Shown in pieces: positions 12,379-23,794 of a stretch of 64,000 bases of DNA. The notes under the pieces are model-generated. The model ran no database searches and had not been told where the DNA came from. It saw only the letters and a program-made list of their open reading frames with translations. Location: the NCBI RefSeq assembly GCF_965638725.1, contig NC_134951.1, positions 106,105,811 to 106,169,810 of the forward strand, written 5' to 3'. The stretch is from Aptenodytes patagonicus. Its lineage: Eukaryota; Chordata; Aves; Sphenisciformes; Spheniscidae. A program made the translations under genes and the position numbers. Numbering within the stretch: position 1 is the first letter of the stretch; every line of letters starts with the position of its first letter.

Positions 12379-12902
12379 GTAATCTGCTCTGATTTCTGCA
12401 TAAGCAGAGTTTGCTTGATTTGACTATATGCAAACTGCCTTAAGGTGCACGTAACTCATTGTAATCTCTGGCTGCTTACATTCCTCTGCATGGATAGATA
12501 TGAAACGAGTTGGGATTAAAACCCAAAACTCTATTTTCCTGGCTAAATGACCCTGCAGGAGTAAAATGAAAATTGGAAAATCCCACAAGGCGGGCGTATT
12601 GATAGACATCTGAAATGCTGGTTTCCTGCAACAAAGACATTGCAGGGAAGCTAGAGAAGCTACTTTAGATCTTTACCAGGAGTATTTTCCTAGCTGATGT
12701 CACATTTTCTTGATTTTTATTATTCATATGTTACTATATTTCCAGGTATGTTGCCTTTTGGAGGGTGCTGCTTTCTGCTCTGTTTCTTCATTGCTAAGAG
12801 CTTCTGCCACTCTCCTGAGAAAATTAAGCTAGCGAAGGCATTAGATCCCCACAGTTTGAAGTTCATCACATTTTGTGAAGTCTTAACTGGCTCTTTGTGC
12901 GG

Positions 12903-13012
12903 GTTGGGCTGGACTTCACGCCATAGCTCATGTCCACACCTCAGCAACGCGAGGAGCAGCAGAGAGTCCTTGCGCTGCAGCTGGCCACAGCAAAACAACT
13001 GGACTTGCCGGT
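12903..13012 (+). pseudogene. TATDN3-like copy, exon 6 with in-frame TAG and destroyed acceptor
   Basis: 110 bp, exactly the length of the TATDN3 exon at 669-778. The frame reads VGLDFTP, TAG at 12924-12926, then LMSTPQQREEQQRVLALQLA and KQLDLPV. The two bases before GTTGGG are GG (12901-12902) where AG is needed; the context TTTGTGCGG otherwise looks like an acceptor. The donor GTGAGC is good. Skipping the exon would shift the frame. Confidence 0.82.
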
Positions 13013-14853
13013 GTGAGCCAGAAACGTTTCACGCAGTGTCTCCTTCATACATCGGACTTTAACTAGGCTCGACACCTGTTTCCTGCATCACAGCTCCACA
13101 GGCATCCTCTAAGGAACACTAGGGGTTGTTTTGAAGTTTGAGTTTATCCAAGTATTCAATGGCTTGAGATGAAAAAATAACAATACTTGTGAGCACTTAC
13201 ATCTAGGAGTGTGGCGTCTTTGCCAAACGTGAACTAGAAAAATGTTCTTTTCCAGCTGTGCTTCTGCTAAGGATGTGGGAAACTTCCTAGCCTTTCTCCC
13301 AAAGGAGACTTCTTTTTACGGTTCTTCACCTTTTTCTGTTAGTACCCACACCATCCTTACAGTGATAACTGGGTTATGCTTCCCTAAATGGACCACTCAG
13401 GATTTAGACTTGTGATAATTACTCTCAAGGCTTCATTCTTCTCTCCCACGCTACATGACGTAGCAGAGGAAAGGTTCTCATTGAAACAAGGGGAGAAAAA
13501 TGAAAGAGGGCCTGCTTTCGCCTCCAGGGAACTTGGCTAGTGATTTGCCCATGAGGCCCAGAAGCAGATGTGCCTCCTGTCCAGTTACTCTTAAAATCTC
13601 CTTCCTGACTCAAGTTCAGGTTTCAGCCCTTCATATATGTAACTTGCAATGGAGGAGGGAGGATGGGACAAAGAAGCTTATCTTCTTATTAATATAAATA
13701 AGCATGCTGCATGCAGTTTATATACGTGGGGAAGGGTCATAGCCATATTCACATAGGTGCCCAGGGCACTGACAGAATAAAAACGAGTTAAATTTAATCC
13801 AATACTTGCGAACGACTCTCTTAAACTTCAGATGGATGCAAATAGCAACAAAAATGAAATAACATGTGGCCAGCAGTGATTGCTGGAAAACAAATATGTG
13901 GAGGAAATCAAAGATCAGATTTTCTGGAGCACTACTGCTTTGCTGTGCACCGTCCGTGTAATCTGGCCATAAGCCAGTTTGAGTGATCAGGAGTGGGTGT
14001 TTTGGGTATAGTCCATTGACAGCTATTTCACTTATACCCTTTGGACCTGGCATAGCAGATACAAAGGTGGGGCTGGAAAAAAGGGCTGAGTGTTTATCCC
14101 AGCCTGCTGCTTTTGGTCTCTGTCCAGTCCAGGGTGAGTCGGAGCAGCCCCTGCTCACTCTGTGCCCTCCAGCTGTAAGGGCCTGCTCAAAACAGCATCA
14201 GGAGAGAGTCAATGTAAAGGGGGACTTGAAACTACCTTTGCTTGTGACTTCTGACATGTCTTATGCTGCTAAATCCACAAAAAATAGGGGTCTGGATCCA
14301 TGGAAAGGGAGATCTGTCTATGTTTGGTTTGGGAAATCGCTGTGGGAGAGTATCCTTCCCCCAGGCTGCCTGCCCTGTAGAGTCAATCTGTGATTGCAAA
14401 CCAGGTGAGGTCCTTTCCCTCGCACTTCCGATAGCAAAAGGATGCAGATCAAGCAGTGCCCTCCATGGTAACTGTTCAGTGCCATCATCTTAGTATGTGT
14501 TTGGTGGACACGCACCACCACCAAAACTGGTGGAAGTAGAAGGAAAACTAGAAGGAAAAAGAACAGGTCTGCCTTGCTTTTCCACAGCCATCGTGGCTGC
14601 ACGCATCAAGCGGGTGCAAAGCCTTCCTCTGAACCGCACATGACTGTCTTCCTGAGTGACCTGTGCTCCTATCTCTCCACTGTGCTCCGAGTGCCAAGTT
14701 TAACTCTGCTCACCTCCACAGCTGCTCTTTATTGCTAATGGAAGGCTATTGCTTTCTAAAAGTAAATAAACTAGTATTTAAGATAAAAACGATGAACTCA
14801 CTCAGTGTCACTCTGCTTTTCTAAGGCATGTGTTTGCATTGAGCAGAAACGTG

Positions 14854-14909
14854 CATCCTTGCTCAGCTGGCAGACAAACGATTGCTTTCCTGAAGGAGGA
14901 AGGTAGGCA
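14854..14909 (+). pseudogene. TATDN3-like copy, exon 7
   Basis: About 56 bp after TTGAGCAG, ending before GTAGGC. It encodes NVHPCSAGRQTIAFLKEEG against [19 protein letters not shown] in TATDN3. The active-site His is kept, while the Ser-Arg that follows is Pro-Cys. Exon edges may be off by a base or two in my counting. Confidence 0.82.
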
Positions 14910-15851
14910 TTGCTCCTGTGTTTTTTTAACAGTGGGTACAGGCTTAGAAATAATTTATTTTTTGGAAGTGATCTGTGAGATGACTCCACTCACATACAAG
15001 AACTTCACCCATTGCCTCTGCTTACACAGAAGTGATAGTAATGCATCTCTGCCTTGAATGTACGTGTCAAGATTCAGTAAGGTCAAGAGAGCTGGGCAGA
15101 AGGCACTGGGGTGCTACTTAGTACTGACCTAGTAACCTAAGTAATCACAAAGTACACCTGAACAAGTGTGTCAGATGGAAAATTAGTGAAACAGAGACCA
15201 AGGAAAGTAATGTAACTTTGGGGGGAACAGTGAAGGTAGTGGAGCAAATCAGCTACTGCCTCAGCATTAGCCGATGTGGTGGGTTTTTTTAATTAGGGTA
15301 AGAAAGTATGATTTAATGAGGTTTTTTTTCTCCTTGTGGACTATTTTAAGCTGATGTGTATATTCCAAATTTTACTTACCTAATGGGGAAAAAATGTATA
15401 TCCTTTCCACTCCTTTAAAAACAATTAGGTTTATGCATAGCTTAAAATATAAGCATGGCAGAAGACAACAGGACAGAAAAAAGGGGCTGTGGACCTGGAA
15501 GAGAAGTAGCTGAGCAATTATAGCAAAGATTTTTCCTATATTTGCAAGTCCTAATACAGACCAGGCAGGTGCTAACTGAAACATGTGCCCATTACTAGTC
15601 CTCTGGTGACTGATAAGTTAATTTGGTGGTACTTGCCTACCTACCAGAGGGCTGAAGGAATCTCAGCAGCTATTTCACCATATGGAGGGCAGGGTTAACA
15701 AATCCAAGCTTTGCATTTTTCAGTGACTGTAGTACTGCCTATAATCTTGGAGTCTTCTTGTCCTGCTGTAAGAAAACCTGATACACAGTGTTCGGGTTGC
15801 TCAACTCTGCAGCCTGATCCCAGTTCCCTGGCTTTCTTACGTACATTGTAG

Positions 15852-15964
15852 GTGTTCAAGACGTACTGCTCCATAACTTTGCTGGGAGACAGTCTGTCAC
15901 TCTGGAAGGGGTACAAGCTGGCTATTATTTTTCTTTTCCTCCGGCTGTTACAAGGCATGATCAG
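15852..15964 (+). pseudogene. TATDN3-like copy, exon 8
   Basis: 113 bp, the same length as the TATDN3 exon at 1445-1557, with acceptor ATTGTAG and donor GTTAGT. It encodes [19 protein letters not shown] and [16 protein letters not shown]. The His of LLHxF is kept; the Asp of FDG is Ala. Confidence 0.86.
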
Positions 15965-17242
15965 GTTAGTCCTTGCAGAGTTCCTGGAAGCCATTTCAGG
16001 AGGGTTATAATTGGATTGCATGAGCCTTGGCCTTTTGCCTTCTCTTCCAACTATCGTTTTCCAGTACCTGAATCAATGCAGAAGGAAAAGTGATACTAGC
16101 AGGGATGGGGGGGCTGGCTGGGGGGTGACTTCCACGTCATGAAAAATGTCAATGCCCCCGTAAACTTGTTTTCCTTTGGAATGAAAATGAGACACTGGGA
16201 TTTTTTGGATTTTGGAAAAAAACATGAGAAAGAGACCTCATGTAGCAGTTTGAAGCTAAGCCTCCCACAGGCTGTTGTTTTCAAACAAAACTGTCCATTT
16301 TGAAATGAGAGGCTGATTTTTTTTTTCTGTATTTCCCAGGTAAAACCAAACATTTCAACACTTCTTAACTGAAAGTTCAGTATGAAATTCACAGTGAAAT
16401 GATTTGGTGTTTATAAATGAAAGAAAGTTTCCCAAACATGTAAGTAACTTTGGTCCCTCAAAAATGCAGCCTTTCCCAGGCCAACCCTTTGTCAGGGAGC
16501 AGCGGGAGCTTCACCTTCACCACCGTCCATCCAAACATTGCCCAGCTCTGCTTTTGCCCCAGGCTCTGGCTGCTCCATCACCTCCCTCTGGCCTGATGGA
16601 GGCACAAAGTCTTCTGTTTCCAGCACTCAGACATTTCCCCTGGGAGAAGCTGAGCTGACAGGAGAGTCACCAAGAGTACTAAATCTGCCTAGGTAAAAGG
16701 AGGCAATAATGAGCTCTCCCTATCCGTTCTCTTAGGCTGGGAGGAGGGATGCTGGGATGTTTCTGAGCACGGTGCTCCCGAGCTGCCAGACAGGTCGTGG
16801 CTGAGCTGTTCTTTCACCAGTGTGTTAAACTGACCCGTGTCTCTTCAGCAGCTTTGTGAGTCTGCTTTCTGGCATCCAACATCGCTTCTGTCCTGTGCGT
16901 AGCTCCTAGGAGCCCACGGTTGTTGTACAGCCAGCGGAGAGAAGTAAGCACCCAAAGCAGAGTTATTCTCAGGACCCAAGTTATTTCCTCTTCATTCCCC
17001 TCCTAAGGTTTCTAAAAGCTATAAGCTGTTGGTACTGTCTGAGGTCTTAAGGGACATAAATACTCTGTTCAGCCTGTGTTTGCAGTTCATTGGAAATATA
17101 GGATTATCTCCGAAGGCTTAAACAGTCTGAATGCCATTCTGGCAGAACCGGTACTTATTTTGCGTGTTGCTATATTGATTGCTGTAATGAGACTGACTTT
17201 CTCATGGGCTATTCTGTCTTGTTTATTTTCCTGGCTGTTAAG

Positions 17243-17314
17243 TTAATTAAACAGATTCCACTGCAGAACGTTTGCTTGAAGACTGATCCCCCTTCCCTTG
17301 CTCCAAACAAAGAG
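17243..17314 (+). pseudogene. TATDN3-like copy, exon 9 (ETD motif is KTD)
   Basis: 72 bp from acceptor GTTAAG to donor GTATAG, encoding LIKQIPLQNVCLKTDPPSLA and on to PNKE. It is 9 bp shorter at the 5' end than the TATDN3 exon because the only usable AG is three codons inside. The Glu of LETD is Lys; the catalytic Asp is kept. Confidence 0.82.
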
Positions 17315-17446
17315 GTATAGTCAAAACCATGTAGATTAGTCCCTACATTTATGCTCCTTTAAAATCCTTTTCCTGTATTCTCTCTTAAAGTTCATGCACT
17401 TTAAGAGCCTTAGTGCTATGTAACATTTACATATGTTCTTTTTTAC

Positions 17447-17490
17447 TATCGATTAGGTCTTTTCCAACCTACATGATTCTATGATTCTGT
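17447..17490 (+). mobile_element. CR1 LINE 3' tail fragment
   Basis: GGTCTTTTCCAACCTACATG followed by ATTCTATGATTCT is the signature 3' end of chicken-repeat-1 elements, with the ATTCTATG repeat at the very end. Only the tail is left. It lies in intron 9 of the TATDN3-like copy. Confidence 0.75.
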
Positions 17491-19098
17491 ATATATGTAA
17501 GAGTCCCAGGGATCTCACAAGATGGAGAAACAATTTGTAAGTCAACACTTCAGCTGTTGGGCTGACATTATATGACCGTTGCTCCAGTAAAACACACTAA
17601 TGAATGTATTCGTGGACACATCAGGGATGTCAGGTGCTGGGTGAGTGCCGGAGGTGCCGAGTGCCCTCTGTTCCCAGTGGTGCCATCAGGAGCTGGGCGT
17701 AGTGTTGAGGGGGTCAGTGTGCAGGCAGGAGGTGGAAGCAGAAGGCCAGGCTCTCCCCTGCTCTCTAAACATCTGGACGAAGTAGATGTCACTCACATGC
17801 AAAAAGCTCTAGGTGCTCTGGGGTTGTCCTACCAGAGGAGCTGCCCGCTGGCCGGCGGCTGTGGCAGTAACGGCATGGCTGATAAGGGCACTAGGCTTGT
17901 CTCCCCTGATAATAAAAGGGAGGGAATTTTGTGTGAGAGATTCTGGGTTTGCAGCTAATCTGAAATAGTTTGTATCTTGCTAGGTGTGCTGCAAAAGACA
18001 ACTGTTCGAAAGAGTCTTTGGAGAACGCTTGGAGTGCTTTCCCAACACAGGAGTTCCAACAAGGACAGTCCCTCTTGGTGTCTGGCTGACTTCCTGTTAA
18101 AATGATTAATGCTCCTGGAATGTTAATGCATTTTCCATAAAGTACTGTCGCAGCCAGGGTCTTGGGCGGGCATCTTTTATTGTTATTCAGTCTAAACAAA
18201 AAAAATCCTGCTGATTTTTAGTTACCAGCTGGCTGCTGGTCAGCCAGCATCTTCCCCATTGAATGGATGGAGACCTTTAAAGAATATGGCTCTCTTCCTG
18301 CTGATAACCTCTTCAGAGAGAAATTGGGAACTTCAAGCTGTTACTAAATATTTGGTTTGCCTCAACAGTAAAAGTAGCAACGTTTCTCAAGCTTGGGTGA
18401 GCAATCTGTCTCTAAAATACAAGCGCATTTCCGTACTAGGCTTTTAATGGCTCCAAATTCACATGTCCCTTCCATTTAATTTTCGAAGGATGTGTGTGCA
18501 TGGACCAGGCAGGTAAGTTGCAGTGAATCAAGTAGTGAAAGAGAGTTGGAAAATTTCAGTTACATTGTGGTGTTTTTTCATGAGTATAGTGCTTTAAATT
18601 GTTGTGACTCTTACCTGAGACCTCCTAGAAGCGGAGAGGACATTTTATCCTTATTGCTCTGAATGGTGGTTTCACCAGCTAATTGCTTCAACATTGCTAT
18701 ATACCCCTACGTAGATGGGGCAGGGAGCGGGAGCTCTCAGTGGACATTCTGCATCCACAGAAGGATACATCTGCGTTAGTCACTTGGGATCCCGCTATAG
18801 CCAGTAGAGAAAACTCTTAGGGAGCAATTCCTCTCACGTTACTGAACTCTTACGCGCTGAGTTGATAAATGGGTTGTGTCAGTGGAAACCTGCAATATCT
18901 CCCCGGTGTACTATTTAGGATGGGATGAACTGCAGCCTAGCAGTTCCTCGGGCTATGGGTGAACCGAGCCAACCTGCTCAGACACAGCTGGCTGCATCTG
19001 CATGGCTTCTCTAATCACTTCTGTCCCACGGTCCTTTGATGGGTCAGGTTGATGTCACTTTATCTCTCTCACAAAAGAGCTTGTCGATTATCTTTTAG

Positions 19099-19233
19099 GA
19101 AAGAAATGAACCCGAGAAAATCAGGATTGTCTCCCAGCCCATTGCTGTGGTGAAAGGCATATCACTGGAAGGAGTTTGTGAAGTAACAACTGAAATGCCC
19201 CAAAGCTTTACCCCAAAGTTAACCAACCTTTGA
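19099..19233 (+). pseudogene. TATDN3-like copy, terminal exon 10
   Basis: 135 bp to TGA after acceptor TCTTTTAG. It begins ERNEPEKIRIVSQPIAVVKG, has EVTTEMPQSFTPKL and ends TNL. TATDN3 ends three residues later. The frame is fully open. Confidence 0.85.
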
Positions 19234-19411
19234 GTGAATGAGTGCTTGTCAAAAATGAGAATGTTCATCCAAGACAACCCTTCTGCACATCATGCTTTTT
19301 ATTAATTTTTGTGGGCGTATACACTTTTCTTGCTGTGTATAAAGGATTCAGATGGAAGTTGCATTTTTTGTAATATATGAAGAGACTGTTAATCTTGGCA
19401 AATAAGAACCC

Positions 19412-19417
19412 AATAAA
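19412..19417 (+). terminator. Poly(A) signal of the TATDN3-like copy
   Basis: AATAAA 179 bases after the TGA, followed by T-rich sequence. A retained poly(A) signal suggests the locus was transcribed until recently. Confidence 0.55.
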
Positions 19418-19439
19418 TGTTACCTACTGTATTTGTTCA

Positions 19440-22400
19440 CAATTATTTTTTGTACACAAAATTCATTTTGTGTATGTAATTTTCTTCCCCTGCTTGCTTT
19501 GGTAAGAAACTCAGGGGTAAAATTCCATTACGTATATGAAATTGATAGCTAACTACAAAAGGAAAACCAGATGGCAGCCCGACAGAAGCACCAGATGTAC
19601 GTTTCTGCATCTTTTATATGGATTGAGACACACAGAAACACAGATTTCTATTGTTTACAGTAGAGGAGTTCATTGCCCGTATTTTAAAATTCAGAACTTT
19701 TCTCTGATACTTAAGAGTATACTTCTATATTCCCGTCAGTACATCAAAAATTGAATCCAGGTCGTTGGCAAACATGCCTACTGTGGGCAGTCATATTCCA
19801 AAATTGAGGTGGCCAGACAAACACCTGGAGCTACAAACAAATTTCAGTTAAGTGCCTTGTGTTGCAAGCGCTCATTCTCCAGGTGGGATTATGGCTTTAT
19901 CTTGTGGGGAGAGTGGGCAAATGTTGCTGGAATGAGGACTGCATAGGAGGAAGAGGATGTTTACGTTTTCCCCTGTATTCTCTAATAGCTTTCAATCAAG
20001 AAATTTAAACATGTTACTCTCCGACTACTTTCTTTCAAGTCCAGCTTATTGAGGTTTGTTTAATATCCTGCTAAAATAGTTCATTTCTAGCTTAGTTGGA
20101 ACTTCAGATCTTTTGTTCTGAAATCCCTTTCTTAAGCTGCTGTAGTTTTCTTGTTTAAACAACTGGTCTGGAAGACAAGTACCTGGTGCACTCCTGCCAT
20201 GTAGGTTTTCTCTGCATCGAGAGACCAACTTTTGCATTGAAAATCATAACCAAGAGTTAAATGCATTATAAAATAATGTTTAATTTTTTTCCTTTAGAGA
20301 CTGAAATACATCGTTTGAAACATTAAAAAAAAGAAAATCTGGAAGTCTTAACTGTGTGCCTGCTGTACATAAAAATTCTAGTTTTACTTCAGAAGTGTTG
20401 ATATTTTGGCAACATTCTACATTGTTCATTTCAGACTTCTAACCTTGGGCTCAAGTTTTACAAAGATGGATTGACTTGTGGGGTTTTTTTTGGGGGTGGC
20501 TTAGATACCGTTTTGAGGTTTGGAAGAAGGACATAACTAGAAATTGATACCACTGAAATAATCCAGCTAGGAGTGTCAGAAAGCTAATTACACCCTGAAA
20601 GCAGCACTCTATAGCTGGGTTTCCTTTATTTTGTGAAATGCCCTGGACTGAAGCAAAAAGGCACCTTCTGAGCCATTTTTTTGTACAAAGATGGCATTAT
20701 CTGCAAGATAAAATTAAAGTTTGGAAATAGTTATGAAAATACATTGTTCTACAGAAGGAACAATAACACCACTACATTTCTAATTGCTTTTTAACTTTCT
20801 TCAGCCTGAGAATTTGAGTGCTTGGCCTCTGCCTGACTTCTGAAATTTGGGCACAAGAAAATAATTGCTGTGGAGTAAATTAGTATCAGCTACTTCCCAG
20901 TGACTGCCTGATACATAAGATGTATTTTAGCCTTTTCACAGCATTCAGGAAAACAACTTTGTTAACGTTTGGGTATAAATGAACAATTTCTGGCTCTATC
21001 ACTAATAGGAATATTCAGGAGAGCCTAAATTTTCAGTTAGAGGTAGATTGAAAAAGGATAGCAGCAGTTTTAAGCTAAACTTGTGCTGTAAACCTTGACA
21101 TCAGTATTCTGTTTTTAGCTTAATAAATTGTCCATGAAATGTAGAAATCCAAGGACGCGCTTTTTAAGTGAACTCCTGCAATGGATGTTTCTTATGGGAT
21201 AACTTTATCTTGCTGGGCAACTACGTTCTTGGCACTGCTTCTCATACAAATGGGTGTAAATCAGAAGTAATGGTTGTGAAGCCTCTGAAATACAGCGGTG
21301 TAAAAAGTCAGGGGATGAGTATCAAAGCTTTGCCTTGATGCTGTCCATTTGGTTTGCCTTTTCCTTTCTTTTTTAGGAAGGTACTTCTGGAGATAAACGT
21401 CCCCAAAGACGGAACTGTATTGACTATACCTCATCAAAATCAACCTGGTTTTATTTCACCAAGATCAGTGCAGCTGTAGCAAAGGTGGATTTGGCTTCGT
21501 GTTGATCTGTTATAAATAAACTTACTTCTTTCTGGAAAAAGTCTCCTCTCCTTATGGGAGGTAGCTTTCATCCAGGTGCTGCTTCCACTGCCAGGCTTAG
21601 CCTCTTTTTCTCTACAGTTCCCTGATGTCTAGTTATTTCTTCCCTGCAGGATCCCTGTGCAGGAAGCAGATGATGCTCTGTGTGCTGAACTGTAAGGCGG
21701 ATAGAGGAGACGATGCTCTGTGGGCGCTGTGGCAGTGAAACCCCAGGCGTGCCGGCCATTCTAGAGTGGTCTGAATTAGAACCTTTCCCTGAGGGTATTA
21801 GCTGGCACAGCTCTGCCTGCTGCACGGAGCCAAGGGTGTAACAGTAGGAAAAGGAAGAATGAGGGAAGAACAAAGCCTGTTTTCCTCTGTCGTTAAGAAG
21901 TAAATGTTATCTTTGGATGGACTTTGAAGTCATCCAAAATTCAGCAGGGGTGGGGGTGGGGTGGGAAATGTTAAATGAAATCAGCTGTAGATTAATGTTT
22001 ACACCTTCTTCCAAAAGAACAAGAGTTGTTTAGGATGCTAACGCCACATCTATATGACTCAACCAAAGTGGCACGGTCCTTTCCCTGGCCCCAAGGCCAA
22101 CCCACAGCCTGTGCCAGGGATTGCTGTAGCAGTTCAGCAGTGTGGACGACTGGGTCCCAGTGACCACGAACGGGACCCAGAGAAAGCGTAGATGTAGTCT
22201 CAGGTGTGTTTTCAGCATATTTCTACCAATGTGTAACACGGACATACGTTCCTGAAGTGAAAGCCGGCTATTCTGTTGCTTTGATAATGTTTGTTTCAGT
22301 TCCCACTACACTTCTTCCTCTTGAAGTCCTGTTTTAAAAAAAGCTTCATTGCTACAGCACGTAGCACTTGAACTGTGAAGTAAGGCAGAGGAATTCAGAA

Positions 22401-23640
22401 GAATTTACCCAGCATCTGATCTTACACAGGAAAACTAAAAATAAATCGGGCTTTTTCTTGGTATGAATGAAAGAGGCAAGAGGGGCCTGAATCTGACATA
22501 GGTAACTTCATTTTTAAAAAGCAGGTTTCTAACACACACCTGTGATCTGCAAATTCAGGATTCACTTCCAGTAGTCTCTAAAAATCCATGGTGCCTGCCA
22601 TCATCACTACCGTTGCTCAGCTAAGTGCTCAGGGAAAGCAAACATAGCCAAATTAATATTTTGAAGCATGTGTTCGTATTATTATTCATGCTGTAAATAA
22701 GATCAGGAACTGTGGCTTACATAGATCACCTGATCTTGAGTAACATACCAACTCATAATTAGTGAGGGAACTTAAGACTGATGGCTAAGCGCATCTACCA
22801 CACAGACACAGATCTGATTAGGCTCTGACATATCTGTGAACAATGCACGGTGTGTTATTTGCAGAACACACGCCAAATGATTTCCCACAAAAGCCAGTAA
22901 AATACTTCTAACGTCGTTAACAAACTTAAATATTTCTGTATTTTCCTAATGCTCTTTGGAGAACAATCTGGGTTTTTATTAGGGTACGGTGCCAGCAGCG
23001 GCAGAATTACAAACCGTGACAGGGGCTGCCAGACACTGCTCCTGTGCAGACATCTACCGAGCAGGGTTTGAGGGAAGATTGCTTACTGAAGTGGTATCTA
23101 ACCGCCTCCGCACGTGAGCCAGAGGGCCAGTTTTCTGGGGTATGTGTCAAATCAAATTTCAGAGGTTGAGTGGAAACGAGGAATGTTTTGCCTGCGGCTC
23201 TGCAGGCAACGAAGGGCTAGGGTGGATGCACGCGCCCCTTGACGCACCCGTCCTGGTCACCCTCCGCCGCAATTTGGGCCTCCGTCTCTGCCCGCCCGTC
23301 TCCTGTCACCAGTACATTTCTCCGCACCAAATCTTCTTATCGCAGGGGAAGGCCAGCGATTAACGCGCAGGGAGCGGTGTGGCCTGCGTGTCCGTGGCAC
23401 AGACGGCGCAGCAGCCGATGCCGCCCGCCCAACCGGAGGTGGGCGAGGGACGAGCTGCCAAGCGTAGGTCTGTGACCGCTCAGCCTTGCCTGCGCAGGAC
23501 ACACCGGCCAAGAAAGCAATTACAGGAGTGATTCTGCTGCTCCTTCCTCAGGGATGTCGTGGGGATTGTTTACATCATTCCCGTCTCCGTATGGTTCTCA
23601 GTCACCCGCACGGACAGCCTTTATAGGTTCAGTTTAAAAG
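19440..23640. other. Intergenic region upstream of FLVCR1
   Basis: No recognised gene. An exon-like open stretch with its own AATAAA lies at 21377-21520 and is listed separately. GC content and CpG density rise from about 23040 to 23520, which could mark an upstream or divergent promoter. Confidence 0.5.
21377..21505 (+). other. Candidate terminal coding exon, unidentified
   Basis: A long pyrimidine tract (TTTCCTTTCTTTTTTAG) precedes an open frame of 42 codons starting EGTSGDKRPQRRNCIDY and ending in TGA. AATAAA follows at 21515-21520. I do not recognise the protein and found no partner exon upstream, so this may be chance. Confidence 0.22.
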
Positions 23641-23659
23641 ACTGGGGGGGGGTGGGGTG

Positions 23660-23660
23660 C

Positions 23661-23694
<34 letters not shown>

Positions 23695-23794
23695 TACACA
23701 CACCCACACCCCCACACCCACACCCCCACACCCACACCCCCACACCCACACACACACACACACACCCCCCACACCCCCCCCCCCCCCCCCCCCC
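23660..23794. repeat. Compound microsatellite: (GA)n, (CA/CCCACA)n, then a C run
   Basis: A GA tract (23660-23694) runs into CA and CCCACA units (23695-23773) and a 21-base C run (23774-23794). It lies about 320 bases before the FLVCR1 start codon at the edge of the CpG island. Confidence 0.95.

Larger units (their letters stand above)
7242..19233 (+). pseudogene. TATDN3-like tandem paralogue, diverged and inactivated in exon 6
   Basis: Nine exons homologous to TATDN3 exons 2-10, in order and with conserved phases: 7242-7274, 8362-8435, 9859-9940, 12316-12378, 12903-13012, 14854-14909, 15852-15964, 17243-17314 and 19099-19233. They total 738 bp (246 codons including TGA and the one internal TAG). 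Kept introns show a DNA-level duplication, not a retrocopy. Identity to TATDN3 is about half in the exons I compared by eye, so the duplication is old. Lesions: TAG at 12924-12926; GG instead of AG before exon 6 (12901-12902); Glu replaced by Lys in the GEVGLD motif (AIGK|VGLDF) and in LETD (CLKTDPP). No exon 1 with the HxH motif was found. All other exons remain open with normal splice sites, so loss of function may be recent. An intact allele in related birds, or a sequence error in exon 6, is possible. Confidence 0.85.
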
